NCBI GenBank assembly: GCA_014529385.2
Contig: CM043967.1
Location: forward strand, 13,269,501 to 13,333,500
Source of the DNA: Adiantum capillus-veneris
Taxonomy: Eukaryota; Streptophyta; Polypodiopsida; Polypodiales; Pteridaceae
Direction of reading: 5' to 3'
Length of the DNA stretch: 64,000 nt
Shown here: piece by piece, positions 62,880-64,000 of the stretch
How the letters are laid out: the number at the start of each line of letters is the position of its first letter
Position numbering within the stretch: the stretch's first letter is position 1
Translations under genes and position numbers: made by a program
The notes under the pieces: generated by a model
What the model saw: the letters and a program-made list of their open reading frames with translations, nothing else
Databases searched by the model: none
Told to the model about the DNA's origin: nothing

Positions 62880-64000
62880 TTACCTACAAGCACTAAAAGT
62901 CACATGATTCCTCACACTCATTTGTCCATACAAAGGCTCCTATAAGTCTGTACAGGGGTTGGGCAATGACTGCATATATGTGTATAAACCTCCTGTAGTA
63001 ACCACAATGTCCCATAAAGCATTGTACTTGCTTTGTGTTGTTTGGTCTAGTCATCTCTACAATTACTTTTTATCTTGTCTAAATTGGTAGATATGCCGTT
63101 CTTCAAGACAATATGTCCCAAGATTTTGCCTTGCCTAACCATAAATATGCACTTTTTCAGTTAAGACGGATCCTATAAGTCCCGCACTTCTCAAATACTT
63201 GTTTGAGGTGCTTTGTATGTTCCTCTCTCAAGAGAGAGTGTACACATAATTCATCCATGTAGATCTCCAAGAATATCCTCAAGTATTCCTTAAAGGCATG
63301 TGCCATTTATCTCTAAAATGTTGTTAGGACATTGGTCACACCAAAAGGCATCACGCTATACGTGTATACTCCCCATTCCGTGGAAAATACTGTCTTGTAT
63401 TGATCTTTAGGAACAATTACGAGTTGGTTATATCTTGAGAACCCATCTAAGAAGGAGTATGCCCGCTTACCCGCCACTTATTCAAGAACATGGTTTGTAA
63501 TAGGTAAGGGATAATTATCCCTTATTGTGGTGGCGTTAACCTTCTTTCGATTTATACACACTCGTAGTTTACCATTCTTCTTAGGCACTACCACAATGGG
63601 AGATACCCAGTCGATGTGTTCTATCATCTAGATAAACTCAGCCTCCTTTAATTTATCAACCTCCTCCTTGATGCATTTAGCAAACGTATCATTGTACGTG
63701 TAAGGTCTCTGTCAGCTAGGCTTTGCATTGGGTTTTAAAGGGATCGTGTACTGGCATATCGTAGGATCTACTCTTTTCAGGTCTTTATATGACCAAGTGA
63801 ACACGTCCTTTTACTCCTTGAGAAGGCTTATGAGCTTCTCCTCCTCTTTTGGAATTTAGATTTGTTACTACGTAGGCTGGCAATGGCTCTTCTCTGGGTC
63901 CTGCCAAGTCTATCTTCTTTGCATCCTCAGGCCCATGTTAGCACTCCTTGTCCTTTCACTCTTGTAGAAGCTGCACCATCACTACCTTTCGATCTTGGAT
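62880..64000 (-). pseudogene. Ty3/gypsy reverse transcriptase fragment (open at the right edge)
   Basis: On the minus strand the broken frames contain SPIVVVPKKNGKLRVCINRK, DNYPLPITNHVLE, YSFLDGFSRYNQL, FSTEWGVYTYSVMPFGVTN, the catalytic motif as YMDE (YxDD expected), EHTKHLKQVFEKC, GKILGHIV, and the start of the RNase H part (GYYRRFI, FVWTNECEE near 62900-62970). Stops and frameshifts are many. The direction is opposite to H1, so it belongs to another element entering from the right. Confidence 0.88.

Noticed and set aside
62880-64000. Reverse transcriptase as the missing polymerase of H1
   Set aside because: It lies on the opposite strand and runs towards H1, so it belongs to another element.

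Overview
This 64 kb window is nuclear DNA of a land plant, most likely an angiosperm with a large, repeat-rich genome; the species cannot be fixed from the sequence. The evidence is plant-type Ty1/copia and Ty3/gypsy proteins, initiator-tRNA-Met primer-binding sites (TGGTATCAGAGC), a plant LINE, CCCTAA-rich DNA, long GA/CT and CA microsatellites, and no bacterial gene organisation. No intact host gene was recognised. Nearly all the DNA that can be assigned is retrotransposon sequence, inserted into itself over several rounds. Several elements have no recognised coding capacity, so much of the window is long noncoding LTR-element DNA.

Left block (1-16757). A minus-strand copia element (C1, open at the left edge) sits in the 5' LTR of a non-autonomous element called family A here (A1, plus strand). 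A second copy, A2 (5837-14216, minus), is inserted in the 3' LTR of A1 with a perfect GTCGG duplication. A noncoding LTR element of family B (B1, 5928-10075, plus) is inserted in the 3' LTR of A2 with a GGGAG/AGGAG duplication. A1 itself appears to lie in an inverted B LTR (14422-14640), which faces another B element (B2, 14663-16757) head to head.

Middle block (16758-35008). This holds older, mostly decayed DNA: an LTR remnant with a primer site (17665), a foldback element carrying a tRNA-like RNA polymerase III promoter (19554-19924), a minus-strand gag-protease remnant (H2, 22524-26890) carrying a solo LTR, a decayed copia 3' half (D1, 27137-29575) carrying another solo LTR, a LINE reverse transcriptase pseudogene (29576-31255), a minisatellite with ~50 bp monomers in ~260 bp higher-order units (31620-33065), and a CTTAGGG-rich repeat (34470-34970).

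Right block (35009-64000). An unclassified element F (minus; LTR at 35009-35479, coiled-coil coding remnant at 48888-51300) is interrupted by copia element D2 (35566-48882). D2 is split by two insertions of the noncoding family E: a lone LTR at 35881-36700 and a full 7.5 kb element at 38394-45857. The target-site duplications of these two insertions are exchanged. This shows that the D2 reverse transcriptase-RNase H segment was inverted by recombination between opposing E LTRs. Next comes G (51351 to ~60743, plus), a Ty3-like element with at least four CCHC zinc knuckles and two protease-like stretches but no recognised reverse transcriptase. H1 (60744-62580, plus) is a relative of G and H2. 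A minus-strand Ty3/gypsy reverse transcriptase fragment closes the window.

The most interesting signals are the LTR-mediated inversion with swapped duplications, the multi-knuckle gag-protease lineage (G, H1, H2) without a recognised polymerase, the telomere-like arrays inside the B LTRs, the higher-order minisatellite, and the foldback element with a tRNA-like head. Calls of element families by letter are local names. All assignments rest on reading motifs by eye; no database search was possible.
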